DNA of 64,000 nucleotides from Pseudoalteromonas shioyasakiensis (GTDB lineage Bacteria > Pseudomonadota > Gammaproteobacteria > Enterobacterales > Alteromonadaceae), in contig NZ_LRUE01000022.1 in the NCBI RefSeq assembly GCF_001550135.1, positions 1 through 64,000 on the forward strand, in the 5' to 3' direction. A program made the translations under genes and the position numbers. Numbering within the stretch: position 1 is the first letter of the stretch; every line of letters begins with the position of its first letter. The notes under the pieces are model-generated. The model saw only the letters and a program-made list of their open reading frames with translations, ran no database searches and was not told the DNA's origin. Below, in pieces: positions 1-9,581 of this stretch.

Positions 1-1
1 C

Positions 2-1428
2 TAATGCTGATCAGTTAAGAAGTTGATCAGTTGACCGATCAGAATGATCATGCACAATCCGTAGTTAGGCAACTAACTACGGATTTTTTTGTGAATATAG
101 AACAAGCTCTTCATTCTGCTTTCGAAGAAAGCACTCGTTATCACACGTTTGAAAAATTATCTGAAATTTTATCTTCTGACCTGATTGAACAAGGCTTTCA
201 ACAAGCTGGAGTAGCCACAGTTAGAAAGCGCAGGTTGCCTTTAGAAGCTGTGCTTTGGTCTGTTATTGGCATGGCATTATTTCGTAAAGAATCTGTCTGG
301 AATATTGCGAATAAACTAGACATTATGCTGCCTGGCAAAAATCAGTTAGTCGCCCCGAGTGCCATGGTTCAAGCTCGCCAGCGATTAGGTGATGACCCCG
401 TTAAGCAAGTCTTTAATAAAGCTGCTGATAATATGTACCATACAGAAGAGTTTGACACGTGGGCTGGGTTAAATTTATTAGCGGTTGATGGTGTTGTTTG
501 GCGTACGGCCGATTCAGATGAGAATCGTGAAGCATTCTCATCGGCTAGCAACCAATATGGTGATACAGGATTCCCACAAATTCGCATGGTTTGTCATATG
601 GAACTCACCAGCCACCAACTGATAAGCAGTGAGTTTGATAACTATAAGACGAATGAAATGAAGCTTGCTGAACGACTGATTGAGCGTACACCTAACCACT
701 CGTTGACCATGTTTGATAAAGGGTACTATTCACTGGGCTTGTTAAATCGATGGCACAGCACTGGAGAAGAAAGGCATTGGCTAATACCTGCAAGACCTGA
801 TTTACAATACGAAGTCGTTTCTAAGGTTGGTAACAATGACCTGATAATTGAGCTCAAAACCACTAAGCATGCGCAAAAGAATTTCCCCGATGTTCCCGAA
901 GTTATTAAAGCAAGACTGGTTAGTAAAACCATAAAAGGTAAAAATTACCGAATATTAACCTCGATGGTAGATAGACTTCGTTTTCCAAGTAGCGAAATAG
1001 TTGATTTATACAGCCATCGCTGGGAAATAGAATTAGGGTATCGAGAAATAAAGCAAACAATGCTAGATAGCACATACCACCTTCGGAGTAAGCGCCCTGA
1101 TATGGTTAGACAGGAGCTATGGGGGATCCTCCTCGCATACAATTTAATTCGAAGGTTGATGACCCTAGCAGCAAAAGCTGAAGGAATATGGCCTAACCAA
1201 CTCAGTTTCTCAAGCTGCTCGATGGCAGTTATTCAATACTTTTCATCAATATCAATTATGAGCCCCGGTAATATTCCAATTCACTGGGAGCATCTGTTAG
1301 GTACGCTGAGACTATTTAAACTGCCACCTAGAAGAGAAGATAGGCGATACCCAAGAGCGATAAAGCCTAAGCCATCAAAGTACCCACATAAAAAAAGAAA
1401 TGCCAGTCAGCTTAACTGACTGGCATTG
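2..1428 (+). mobile_element. IS4-type insertion sequence, essentially complete
   Basis: The element carries a single transposase gene. Imperfect 17-bp terminal inverted repeats lie at 3-19 (AATGCTGATCAGTTAAG) and 1411-1427, matching at 14 of 17 positions. The left end resembles, from memory, the end of E. coli IS4. The left flank lies outside the window, so a target duplication (11-13 bp is usual for IS4) cannot be checked. The exact outer base on each side is uncertain by one or two positions. The right repeat overlaps the transposase stop codon and forms one arm of a strong hairpin. Confidence 0.9.
91..1419 (+). CDS. IS4 family transposase
   Basis: DDE transposase for cut-and-paste movement of the surrounding element. 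The frame is open from a TTG at 31, but a GTG at 91 gives 442 residues beginning VNIEQALHS, which lines up with the length and start of IS4 transposase as I remember it, so I prefer 91. The catalytic acidic residues are seen in LAVDGV (about D133), TMFDKGYYS (about D209) and the Y-(2)-R-(3)-E-(6)-K signature in [15 protein letters not shown] (E about 314). The gene appears intact. Four GATC sites lie in the first 50 bases of the element, upstream of or at the start. The start is the only doubtful point. Confidence 0.93.
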   Translation: MNIEQALHSAFEESTRYHTFEKLSEILSSDLIEQGFQQAGVATVRKRRLPLEAVLWSVIGMALFRKESVWNIANKLDIMLPGKNQLVAPSAMVQARQRLGDDPVKQVFNKAADNMYHTEEFDTWAGLNLLAVDGVVWRTADSDENREAFSSASNQYGDTGFPQIRMVCHMELTSHQLISSEFDNYKTNEMKLAERLIERTPNHSLTMFDKGYYSLGLLNRWHSTGEERHWLIPARPDLQYEVVSKVGNNDLIIELKTTKHAQKNFPDVPEVIKARLVSKTIKGKNYRILTSMVDRLRFPSSEIVDLYSHRWEIELGYREIKQTMLDSTYHLRSKRPDMVRQELWGILLAYNLIRRLMTLAAKAEGIWPNQLSFSSCSMAVIQYFSSISIMSPGNIPIHWEHLLGTLRLFKLPPRREDRRYPRAIKPKPSKYPHKKRNASQLN

Positions 1429-1447
1429 GCCTTTTGGCGCTTTTTTT
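1389..1447. terminator. IS right-end hairpin acting as terminator
   Basis: A perfect 12-bp stem (1399-1410 with 1416-1427, loop CTTAA) overlaps the transposase stop. Read on the minus strand it is followed at once by TTTC and a run of T (complement of the A run at 1390-1397), the classic intrinsic terminator form, so it should stop transcripts leaving dgkA. On the plus strand a T run follows only at 1440-1447. Confidence 0.7.
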
Positions 1448-1456
1448 GTGTCTGAT

Positions 1457-1861
1457 TTAAAGGTAACTCACTATCTTTTCGTAAACTGCAACACCCCAAA
1501 CTAAGGCTAGAATTAGCAAGCTCAATGTCACTGCCGCAGAAGCCATATCTTTAGCTCGTCCCGATAATACATGATACTCAATCCCTACTCGGTCAGTGAG
1601 CGCTTCTATCGACGAGTTCAGTAACTCAACAATTAATAATAACAAGTAAGGTATAAATAGGACTAACCAATGATTTAATGACTGTGCAAAAACCACTGAC
1701 AAGGGTAATAAGCACACCCCTAAATAGATTTCAGAGCGAAATGCCGACTCTTCTTTAAATGCCGCTTTAAAGCCTTTAATAGAACACTTGGTTGCTTTTA
1801 AAATACGCCCAAAGCCAATACCATTTGGCTTATTAACTAGGGGAATTTTTGGTTCTTTCAT
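1457..1861 (-). CDS. dgkA: diacylglycerol kinase (DgkA type)
   Basis: Small inner-membrane kinase that phosphorylates diacylglycerol to phosphatidic acid, recycling the diacylglycerol left by transfer of phospholipid head groups. The protein has 134 residues, slightly longer than the usual 120 or so because of an N-terminal extension. It shows the family core E79-LLNSSI-E86 with a following D, and three hydrophobic segments (about 47-63, 65-81 and 110-127). It lies just beyond the IS right end and would be terminated by the IS hairpin. The next gene upstream, the START-domain protein, ends 79 bases before it on the same strand. Confidence 0.93.
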   Translation of the reverse strand: MKEPKIPLVNKPNGIGFGRILKATKCSIKGFKAAFKEESAFRSEIYLGVCLLPLSVVFAQSLNHWLVLFIPYLLLLIVELLNSSIEALTDRVGIEYHVLSGRAKDMASAAVTLSLLILALVWGVAVYEKIVSYL

Positions 1862-1940
1862 TTTTTACCTACCCGCTCAGAACTAGCCTGATCATAATGA
1901 TAAATTCTTACTCTGTCACCCAAATACGCTTGATTAAAAA

Positions 1941-2582
1941 CTAGCAATCACCTGGAATGCTGCTGGTGTTAGCGCGGGAAAACTGATTGTTAGTTAATTG
2001 TTCTCTCAGTGCTTGTAGCGTTTTATAAACGCTTTTTAGGGATACCTTGTTACTTAACCAATGCGGAATGGAACCACCTGGGTCTGCGTAGGCTTGATGG
2101 CTTACTAACAAGTTACTTTGTTGCTGTTCAAAGCGCCAATAGGCGGTAAGGTCTTTAATACGCACAACGCCAGAGACTTCGGCTTTTGCATAAGGTTGGC
2201 TTTTGATTTGTAACTCGGATTTGTGCTCATCTAATGCGTGATAACAAGAATAACTCACCAAGTCACGGTCTGACACCGGCCAAGGTGAATTAAAATGAGT
2301 ATAAACAAGGGTTTCTGAGGGGCTTAAGCGCTCCATTAGCGTCACGCTTTTGACATTTTCAAGCCAGTTTGCGGCGTTGTCGGTATCACTGAGCAATGCC
2401 ATAAAGTCACTGGCTTTGGCATTTTTCACCAGCACAGAAGCATTAATTTCAATAATGCCAGTTTCGTGCTTTTTATAGCTAACGGTGATGTCGTCTTGCT
2501 GTTTGTAAGTTTGCCATTCAATAGGGTTAGCTACTGCCGAGAGACTCAAACATACTAACCCTATCCATAGGCACAAGTGCAT
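1941..2582 (-). CDS. secreted START-domain (lipid-binding type) protein
   Basis: A 213-residue protein with a cleavable signal peptide (about 1-18, ending AVANP). The rest reads as a START/Bet v1-like domain: alternating strands (IEWQTYKQQDDITVSYKKH), then the WPVSDRDLV motif near residue 100, typical of bacterial StAR-related proteins. The probable role is binding a lipid or other hydrophobic ligand in the periplasm; the ligand is unknown. It begins four bases after the end of the CYTH-CHAD gene upstream on the same strand, so the two are probably cotranscribed. Confidence 0.8.
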   Translation of the reverse strand: MHLCLWIGLVCLSLSAVANPIEWQTYKQQDDITVSYKKHETGIIEINASVLVKNAKASDFMALLSDTDNAANWLENVKSVTLMERLSPSETLVYTHFNSPWPVSDRDLVSYSCYHALDEHKSELQIKSQPYAKAEVSGVVRIKDLTAYWRFEQQQSNLLVSHQAYADPGGSIPHWLSNKVSLKSVYKTLQALREQLTNNQFSRANTSSIPGDC

Positions 2583-2586
2583 TTAT

Positions 2587-4125
2587 TTAAAACCAATAAG
2601 GGTCTGTATTAAATGACGCGTGGCGACTTTGCTCCATCGCACTGACCAGAAACTCTGACTTTTGATCAAGCCATGATTGAATTTTGGTCAGCTCTAAGTC
2701 GTCTTGTCCTGCGCATAACTGCTTTAAGTACTCAAGGGTGCTTAACTCATAAATACCATGAGAGATATCAACCCACGGCATACGGAACTCATTTCTGTCT
2801 TCTTTATCGAACAAAGCGCCTAAGCAATTGCCGCTGAGTAATGAGTTTTCAAGGCGAGTGCGTAGTGCCAAATAGTCTTTATCTGTAAACACTTGCTGCT
2901 CAGGAATAAGCTCGTGCATGTCGTGCCAGTCTTTGGCAAATAAACGCTTAGCAATATCGGCAACTGGTTTTTCTGCTGCCTGAAACTCAGCCTGCCCCCA
3001 TGATTTGCGCCATTGTTTTTCAATTAACCACGTAGTTAATTGTAACAATAAGCGGTTGTATCGGGTGCTATGAAAAAGAGTTTCAATATCATCAATGCTT
3101 GGCTGTAACTCTTTTAAGTCATTAATAACTTGTGTGAGCTCAGGCGCACTGTTGATTTTTTTGTAGTATGCGTGGCGCTTAGATGTGTAGGTTTTTAGCT
3201 GGATAGCATTTTCAACCCACGCTAATTCGCTCAATAACCACTTTAACTCTGTACGCAATGAGTCGGTATCGTCTTTACTAACAATATCGTCAAACAGCCA
3301 AAATGTATGGCGAATTAAACGAATACCGTCTGTGACACGCTTAAGGGTTTTTAAGCTTGGTTTTATGAAATAGCAGGCTTCATGTTTTTGTACAAAGCGA
3401 ATCGCGTAGTTAATGCTTTCTACTAAAGCTTGTTCTTGGGTTGCACCACGTTTTAGTGGCACAAAGCCAATTGATTTGCTTGCTTTTAATGGTTTGTCAT
3501 CAGCAAGACGATAACCCCGAGCAGCTTTAGAATAAAGCCCTAAGCGAACATGGCTTTCACTAACCAGTTTATCTGCCAAAGCAAACAACTCATTACGACT
3601 ACCTTCGATCAGTTCGATTTCAAGTTCAGAGATTGGCTCAACCTGACCCGAGGCAGCAACTTCACCTTTATCTAATACCACTTCAATTTTTGCGCCATTT
3701 TCGGTTTCGAGTAACCAAGTACGGCGTATAAAGTTAGTGCTAAAAATTGGGTATAGGTTTTCTGCAATACCAGACACTTGCATGCCATGCGGCCAAATAG
3801 CAGCATCAAATGCGAGTAAATCAGGGCGGTTACCTGACAGTGGTAAGTTGTATTCTGGGCGCTGATGTAAGCCGCCAACCACTTCGCCAGCAAGCTTGAT
3901 AGTTTGTTCACACTCACCATCACAACAGCGAGTACGAAGGCCAATATCTAAAGCGCGTAATTCTCGGCTTGGCGTATCGTAATAAGCATTTTGTAAATTG
4001 CGTGACGGTTTGTTAGTAACGGTTTTTGCAAATTGGGTAATTAATGCGGGGATCAGTGGAACAACGGCATCTGACACCAAAAACTTCAGTTCTATCTCAG
4101 TATCCATTCGCTTTGCGGAGTACAT
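2587..4125 (-). CDS. CYTH and CHAD domain protein, YgiF-like triphosphatase
   Basis: The 512-residue protein has an N-terminal CYTH domain (about 7-205) with the signature EIELKF near the start, SELEIELIEG near 165-175 and basic residues lining the tunnel (RTRCC). A C-terminal CHAD domain (about 225-500), helical and rich in histidine and basic residues, follows. The E. coli relative YgiF hydrolyses inorganic triphosphate; CHAD domains bind polyphosphate. The start is uncertain: ATG at 4125, or the ATG six codons later at 4107, which begins MDTEIELKF as in relatives. Neither has a strong ribosome site. The divergent YgiM-like gene is a neighbour in E. coli as well. Confidence 0.88.
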   Translation of the reverse strand: MYSAKRMDTEIELKFLVSDAVVPLIPALITQFAKTVTNKPSRNLQNAYYDTPSRELRALDIGLRTRCCDGECEQTIKLAGEVVGGLHQRPEYNLPLSGNRPDLLAFDAAIWPHGMQVSGIAENLYPIFSTNFIRRTWLLETENGAKIEVVLDKGEVAASGQVEPISELEIELIEGSRNELFALADKLVSESHVRLGLYSKAARGYRLADDKPLKASKSIGFVPLKRGATQEQALVESINYAIRFVQKHEACYFIKPSLKTLKRVTDGIRLIRHTFWLFDDIVSKDDTDSLRTELKWLLSELAWVENAIQLKTYTSKRHAYYKKINSAPELTQVINDLKELQPSIDDIETLFHSTRYNRLLLQLTTWLIEKQWRKSWGQAEFQAAEKPVADIAKRLFAKDWHDMHELIPEQQVFTDKDYLALRTRLENSLLSGNCLGALFDKEDRNEFRMPWVDISHGIYELSTLEYLKQLCAGQDDLELTKIQSWLDQKSEFLVSAMEQSRHASFNTDPYWF

Positions 4126-4320
4126 TTAAAATAAATAAGTGATCAAAATAAACAAAGCAGACTGTTAATGCAAATTTTTTCCTGTTTTTTACGGTTAAGC
4201 TCACGCACGGATTACAATATCAGCCTTGCTATTAATAGTTGAAATCCCTACTATCTCTATACATAAAGAAATTATAAATTTAGCCACTTCTAGGCAAGAT
4301 CACATTAACAAGGTAGATTG

Positions 4321-4920
4321 ATGTTAAAACAGTGTATTTTTGGGTTGCTCCTTGCGGCCACCTCTTTTATTAGCTACGCAGAAGAAGCTCCAAGCAGCGA
4401 CAGCCAAAACACCGCATACATAGTCGATAACCTGTACACCTTTATGCACTCAGGCCCAAGCAAAAACTACCGCATTTTGGGCTCAGTTGATGCTGGTACG
4501 CAAGTTGTGTTGTTGTCAGGTGAAGATAATGGCTACTTTAAAATTCGTGATGATAAAGATCGTGAAGGTTGGGTAGAGTCAAAATTTGTTACTGAAAACG
4601 CGGGTATTCAACAACAATTTCAAGCGCTGAATAACGACATGACGGTAATGCAAGAGCAGCTTCGCCAAGCTGAAATTGAACTGCCACAACTTCAAGAGCA
4701 GAACAAATCACTTACAGAGCAAAACCTAGCTCTTAGCAAGCAAATCGAAACACTTAAGAACACCATTGAGTCTGAGCGCAACGCAAAGCAAACAGCCAGT
4801 GCTAAAGAGAAGCGTCAGCTACTTACATATGGCGGAGCAATTGCATTTATCGGCTTACTGTTAGGTATTATCTTAACCGTGGTGTTATCTCGCCGTAAAC
4901 GTTACGACGGCTGGGCATAA
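4321..4920 (+). CDS. SH3-domain membrane protein, YgiM/TIGR04211 family
   Basis: A 199-residue inner-membrane protein exposed to the periplasm. It has a signal peptide (about 1-20), a bacterial SH3 domain (about 30-92, with YTFMHSGPSKNYRILG and REGWVES), a coiled coil (about 95-160, rich in Q, E and L), one membrane helix (about 168-189) and a short basic tail RRKRYDGWA. The frame also holds a TTG one codon earlier, but ATG at 4321 follows AAGGTAG and is preferred. SH3 domains of this kind usually contact the cell wall. The exact function is unknown. It is divergent from the YgiF-like gene and has its own terminator. Confidence 0.88.
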   Translation: MLKQCIFGLLLAATSFISYAEEAPSSDSQNTAYIVDNLYTFMHSGPSKNYRILGSVDAGTQVVLLSGEDNGYFKIRDDKDREGWVESKFVTENAGIQQQFQALNNDMTVMQEQLRQAEIELPQLQEQNKSLTEQNLALSKQIETLKNTIESERNAKQTASAKEKRQLLTYGGAIAFIGLLLGIILTVVLSRRKRYDGWA

Positions 4921-4937
4921 GCCACTAAATAGTCAAT

Positions 4938-4964
4938 AAAAAAGCACCTGATGGTGCTTTTTTT
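4938..4964. terminator. bidirectional intrinsic terminator
   Basis: Stem AAAGCACC/GGTGCTTT with loop TGAT, flanked by A and T runs on both sides, between the convergent YgiM-like gene and the Lrp-family regulator. Confidence 0.85.
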
Positions 4965-4968
4965 GTAT

Positions 4969-5451
4969 CTATATATCGAACCTTAGTCCGGTATCTTGTT
5001 TAATTTTTTCGATCACCATATAGGTGTGATGCGTACCTACCCCTGGGATATCAACTAAATCCCCCAGCACTTGGCGGTATTCATCCATATCAGACACCCG
5101 TACTTTTAATAAGTAGTCATAGCCACCAGCAACCATGTCGCATTCAACCACTTGTGGAATATTTAAAATATATTCACGAAAGACTTTAAATACCGATGTA
5201 TTCGAGGTCACTAACGATACCTGCACATGTGCTAACAAGCTCTGGTTAAGCTTTGCTTCGCTAAGCTTTGCGTAATAGCCTTCGATGTAGCCTTCTTGCT
5301 CTAAACGTTTTACACGATCTAGACACGGGCTTGGGCTCAGATTTACCTGTTTTGCGAGGTTTACGTTCGATATTCTGCCATTTTTTTGCAGAGCGTCTAA
5401 AATTGCTAAATCGATGCGATCTAACATGCGTAATCTATTCGGACTGGTCAT
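4969..5451 (-). CDS. Lrp/AsnC family regulator, probable proline-catabolism regulator
   Basis: A 160-residue transcription factor. The N-terminal helix-turn-helix (LDRIDLAILDALQKNGRISN, then LSPSPCLDRVKRLE) is typical of Lrp, and the C-terminal half forms the RAM ligand-binding domain (VECDMVAGGYDYLLKVRV). Residues about 9-150 cover the whole family fold. It is divergent from putA with a 166-base gap holding a near-consensus Lrp operator. Divergent Lrp-type activators of proline use are known in other proteobacteria (PutR, BkdR-like), so control of putA is inferred. It could instead be the global Lrp, which it also resembles. Confidence 0.9.
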   Translation of the reverse strand: MTSPNRLRMLDRIDLAILDALQKNGRISNVNLAKQVNLSPSPCLDRVKRLEQEGYIEGYYAKLSEAKLNQSLLAHVQVSLVTSNTSVFKVFREYILNIPQVVECDMVAGGYDYLLKVRVSDMDEYRQVLGDLVDIPGVGTHHTYMVIEKIKQDTGLRFDI

Positions 5452-5517
5452 AACAGAATTTTATGCGGCTAAGTTAACGGTATGCCCTGTAAATTATCGT
5501 AAATCGAAAAATTTAAC

Positions 5518-5532
5518 CAGCATATTCTGCTG
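5518..5532. promoter_or_regulatory. Lrp-family operator between regulator and putA
   Basis: CAGCATATTCTGCTG matches the E. coli Lrp consensus YAGHAWATTWTDCTR at 14 of 15 positions and is an inverted repeat (CCAGCA/TGCTGG at 5517-5533). It lies 67 bases before the regulator's start and 85 bases before putA, a fitting place for control of either or both. Binding is inferred. Confidence 0.65.
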
Positions 5533-5617
5533 GATTTTAATTAGAATGCACGAATTATATCAATGGTAAGAAATGCAATAAGTTCATTTCTAGACTCCAC
5601 ATACCAGAGGGTTACAT

Positions 5618-8600
5618 ATGCTATTTAATGGCGATTTGACAACTGAATGTCCAATTAGACAAAAGATCCGTGATTTCTACCGTATTGACGAAAATGCGGT
5701 TATTGATCATATTTTGCCTTTGGCTGAAGTAGGCGTGAAAGCGCGTAGCCGAGCGTGGGAACGTGCTCGTCAAATGGTTTTAAATATCCGTCGCGATCAG
5801 GATGGTCAAAGCGGTGTAGATGCACTATTAAATGAATTCTCACTTTCAAGTGAGGAAGGCGTTGTATTAATGTGTCTTGCAGAAGCACTATTACGTGTTC
5901 CAGATAAAGCAACGCAAGAATCACTAATTCGTGACAAACTTGCTAAAGGTGACTGGAGCTCTCATTTAGGTAGCAGCGATTCTTTATTTGTAAACGCCTC
6001 TTCTTGGGGTCTGTTAGTAACCGGTAAAATGGTTAACTACAGCGACAAGTCAAAAGAGCAGCAATTCGGTGTTCTTAAGAAAACAATTGGTCGTTTAGGT
6101 GAGCCTGTTATTCGTAAATCTGTGAACTTCGCGATGAAGATCATGGGTAAGCAATTCGTTATGGGTCGTACTATCGACGAAGCAATTGAACGTGCAGCCG
6201 ATAAAGAGCAAAAAGGCTACGTATACTCATACGATATGCTAGGTGAAGGCGCACGCACAATGAAAGATGCAGAGCGTTACTTCAACAGCTACATGACAGC
6301 TATCCACGCGATTGGTAAAGCAGCAAATGGCCGTGGTCCAATCAAGAGCCCTGGTATCTCAGTTAAAATTTCTGCGATTCACCCACGTTATGAATTCACA
6401 CATCGTGAACGTGTTATTGCTGAAATCGTACCTAAGTTAAAAGAACTTGCGCTTGCAGCGAAAAGCTACGATATCGGCTTTACTGTTGATGCTGAAGAAG
6501 CTGACCGTTTAGATATCTCTTTAGATGTTATTGAAGCGGTATTCAGTGATGACGATTTAGGTAACTGGAACGGCTTTGGTTTAGCAGTTCAAGCATACCA
6601 AAAGCGCGCTATTTTTGTCGTTGAGTGGGTTGCAGAGCTAGCTCGTCGCGTTGGTCGTAAACTAATGGTTCGCCTTGTAAAAGGTGCATACTGGGATACA
6701 GAAATCAAAACCACTCAACAAGATGGTTTAGATCATTACCCGGTATTTACACGTAAAGCGACCACTGACGTTTCTTACAAAGCTTGTGCAATTAAGCTTC
6801 TAGAAGCACGTGATGTACTGTACCCGCAATTTGCTACACACAACGCCTACACTGCAGCAACAATCTTAGAAGTTGCAAAAGGTGATAACGAAGGTTTTGA
6901 ATTCCAACGCCTACACGGTATGGGTGAGTCGTTATTCGACCAAATCGTAACCCAAGAGAAAATTCAATGTCGTGTTTACGCACCAGTGGGTCAACACGAA
7001 GACTTACTTGCCTACTTAGTACGTCGTTTATTAGAAAACGGTGCTAACTCGTCATTCGTTAATGCGATTGTTGATACGACTAAGCCTGTTGAATCACTAT
7101 TACCTGACCCTGTAGAAACACTGCAAGGTTTACGTAACAAGTACAACACGCAAATTAAGATGCCTATTGATTTATACGGTGAAGAACGTGCTAACTCAAA
7201 AGGCATGGACTTAACTGATATCAATGTAATCACACCATTTAAAGAAAACCTTGATACCTGGTTTGCTGAGCACCGCATTGAATTAAGCGATGTGCCAGAA
7301 GGCTCTCTTCCTGTGAAGAACCCTGCAAATCACAAAGAGATCATTGGTCATGTGAAACTACAATCTTCTGACGAAATGACTGCTCTTTTAGAAAATGCAG
7401 AAAAAGCATTTGAGTCATGGTCACAAACGCCAGTAAAAGAGCGCGCAAACTTATTACGTCGTGTTGCTGATATCTTAGAGCGTCATCACGATGAGTTAGT
7501 GGCACTATGTATCAAAGAAGCAGGTAAAGTAACTCAAGATGGTATCGATGAAGTTCGTGAAGCAGTGGATTTCTGCCGCTACTACGCTGCACGCGCTGAG
7601 GAACTTTCTGAAGATGAGCGCTTCGAAGCACGTGGTGTGATCTTATGTATCAGCCCATGGAACTTCCCACTTGCAATCTTCTTAGGTCAAGTAGCTGCAG
7701 CAATCGTGACAGGTAACACAGTTATTGCGAAACCAGCTGAGCAAACAAGCTTAATCGCACTTCGTACCATTGAACTTATGCTATCTGTAGGCTTACCAGA
7801 GCACGTTGTACAACCTGTTATTGCTCGTGGTAGCGAAGTAGGTAAAACCATCGTTCCTGATGAGCGTATTCAAGCTGTTATGTTCACAGGTTCTACAGAA
7901 ACAGGTACTGTTATTTCGCAAACACTTGCTGCGCGTAATGATATTCAAGTACCGCTTATTGCTGAAACTGGTGGTCAAAACTGTATGATCGTTGACTCAA
8001 CCGCTCTACCAGAGCAAGTTGTTGACGATGTGATCAGTTCAGGTTTCCAAAGTGCTGGTCAACGCTGTTCTGCACTGCGTGTATTATTCTTACAAGAAGA
8101 CGTTGCTGATGGCATCATTGAGATGATCAAAGGTGCTTTAAAAGAGCTTCACGTTGGCGACCCGTCATTGCTTTCAACTGATATCGGTCCTGTTATCGAC
8201 GAAAAAGCACTGAAAAATTTAAATGACCATGTTGAATACTTAAAAGGTAATGCCACACTTCACTATGAGTGTGCTATTCCTGATAACAATGAAAATGGTG
8301 CTTACTTCTTCGCGCCTCGTTTATACGAAATCAAAGATTTATCTGTACTTAAGCGCGAAGTATTTGGCCCATGTGTACATATCATCCGCTTTAAAGGCAC
8401 AGAGCTTGATAACGTGATTGACCAAATCAATGGCACGGGCTTTGGCTTAACTATGGGTGTGCATTCACGTATCGAAGAGCGCTGTGAATACCTAGCGAAA
8501 ATGTCACGTGCAGGTAACGTTTACATCAACCGTAATATGATCGGCGCGATTGTTGGCGTACAACCTTTCGGTGGCCGTGGTTTATCTGGTACAGGCCCTA

Positions 8601-9421
8601 AAGCGGGTGGTCCTAACTACCTACAACGTCTAGTGAAAGAAAAAGCATCACCAGATAACGTACAAATGACTAATCTAACACCTGATGAGTTAGATACTCA
8701 CCACTATTCAGGTGCAGCTGAGCAGGTTGCTACGCTAATGGATAACTCATTACGCGACGAGAAAATCTGGCGTGCAACACCACTGAACGACCGAGTTTCT
8801 GCTGTGCGTCAATTACTTGCAAAAGTAGCGACTGTAGAAATTATCGACGAGCTTGCCGATGATTTAGCATTAACGCTAGCTGATGCTCGTGCGCAACTTA
8901 ACCGTCTTGAAAAACACATGCGTAAGCACACTGTGTTGCCTGGACCAACGGGTGAGTCAAACACACTTCACTTAGAGCCTCGTGGCTGTGTGGTTTGTTA
9001 TGCTGATAAGAGTACGTCATTTAACTTCTGGGCAATTTCGATTATCACAGCACTTGCTGCTGGTAACACAGTAATCACGGTTGCTTCTGAGTTATTCTTT
9101 GACGAAGCGGTTGCATTCAGAGACAAGTTTATCTCAACAGGTATCGCTGAAGGTGTATTCCAAGTAGCTAAACCTAATCAGTTACAAGCTATCTTGGCGC
9201 ACCCTCACCTTGCAGGTGCGGTTGTTGCAGCTCGTTCATCACGCTTAGGCTACTTTAGCCAGCAGCTAGCACAACGTAAAGGTGCTATTCTGCCAGTGAT
9301 CAGCTCTGAGTACTACGACACGCTAATCAAGCGCTTACTCACTGAGAAAACAATCAGTGTTGATACAACCGCATCAGGTGGTAACACATCACTAATGACC
9401 TTAGTTGAAGACGACGAGTAA
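5618..9421 (+). CDS. putA: bifunctional proline dehydrogenase / glutamate semialdehyde dehydrogenase
   Basis: Converts proline to glutamate in two steps: FAD-dependent proline dehydrogenase (about residues 60-500, with SVKISAIHP, MVRLVKGAYWD, FATHNAYT) and NAD-dependent aldehyde dehydrogenase (about 550-1010, with PWNFPLAIF, ETGGQNC holding E783, and the catalytic C817 in GQRCSALR). A further aldehyde-dehydrogenase-like C-terminal domain follows (about 1060-1240, GCVVCYADKSTSFNFW). At 1267 residues it is about 50 shorter than E. coli PutA, and the N-terminus has no ribbon-helix-helix DNA-binding domain. This makes it a type B PutA that cannot repress its own gene. Regulation is therefore probably by the divergent Lrp-family protein. 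ATG at 5618 is preceded by CAGAGGGTTACAT. Confidence 0.97.
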   Translation: MLFNGDLTTECPIRQKIRDFYRIDENAVIDHILPLAEVGVKARSRAWERARQMVLNIRRDQDGQSGVDALLNEFSLSSEEGVVLMCLAEALLRVPDKATQESLIRDKLAKGDWSSHLGSSDSLFVNASSWGLLVTGKMVNYSDKSKEQQFGVLKKTIGRLGEPVIRKSVNFAMKIMGKQFVMGRTIDEAIERAADKEQKGYVYSYDMLGEGARTMKDAERYFNSYMTAIHAIGKAANGRGPIKSPGISVKISAIHPRYEFTHRERVIAEIVPKLKELALAAKSYDIGFTVDAEEADRLDISLDVIEAVFSDDDLGNWNGFGLAVQAYQKRAIFVVEWVAELARRVGRKLMVRLVKGAYWDTEIKTTQQDGLDHYPVFTRKATTDVSYKACAIKLLEARDVLYPQFATHNAYTAATILEVAKGDNEGFEFQRLHGMGESLFDQIVTQEKIQCRVYAPVGQHEDLLAYLVRRLLENGANSSFVNAIVDTTKPVESLLPDPVETLQGLRNKYNTQIKMPIDLYGEERANSKGMDLTDINVITPFKENLDTWFAEHRIELSDVPEGSLPVKNPANHKEIIGHVKLQSSDEMTALLENAEKAFESWSQTPVKERANLLRRVADILERHHDELVALCIKEAGKVTQDGIDEVREAVDFCRYYAARAEELSEDERFEARGVILCISPWNFPLAIFLGQVAAAIVTGNTVIAKPAEQTSLIALRTIELMLSVGLPEHVVQPVIARGSEVGKTIVPDERIQAVMFTGSTETGTVISQTLAARNDIQVPLIAETGGQNCMIVDSTALPEQVVDDVISSGFQSAGQRCSALRVLFLQEDVADGIIEMIKGALKELHVGDPSLLSTDIGPVIDEKALKNLNDHVEYLKGNATLHYECAIPDNNENGAYFFAPRLYEIKDLSVLKREVFGPCVHIIRFKGTELDNVIDQINGTGFGLTMGVHSRIEERCEYLAKMSRAGNVYINRNMIGAIVGVQPFGGRGLSGTGPKAGGPNYLQRLVKEKASPDNVQMTNLTPDELDTHHYSGAAEQVATLMDNSLRDEKIWRATPLNDRVSAVRQLLAKVATVEIIDELADDLALTLADARAQLNRLEKHMRKHTVLPGPTGESNTLHLEPRGCVVCYADKSTSFNFWAISIITALAAGNTVITVASELFFDEAVAFRDKFISTGIAEGVFQVAKPNQLQAILAHPHLAGAVVAARSSRLGYFSQQLAQRKGAILPVISSEYYDTLIKRLLTEKTISVDTTASGGNTSLMTLVEDDE

Positions 9422-9461
9422 TCGTATAAGTTAAAGGAAATTAAACTTTCCTGAGCTAATT

Positions 9462-9489
9462 AAAAGCCCTCGCATTTGCGGGGGCTTTT
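9462..9489 (+). terminator. terminator after putA
   Basis: AAAAGCCCTCGCA and GCGGGGGCTTTT form a GC-rich stem (one C-to-G·U style mismatch) with loop TTT, followed by TTTTGATTTT. Confidence 0.8.
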
Positions 9490-9581
9490 GATTTTACAGA
9501 TACCTTTTTACTATTCTTGTTTACCGAGCTACAAATTTTCTGCTAGTTTTATAGTAATGTATTCGACTAGAAGTAAAGGCT

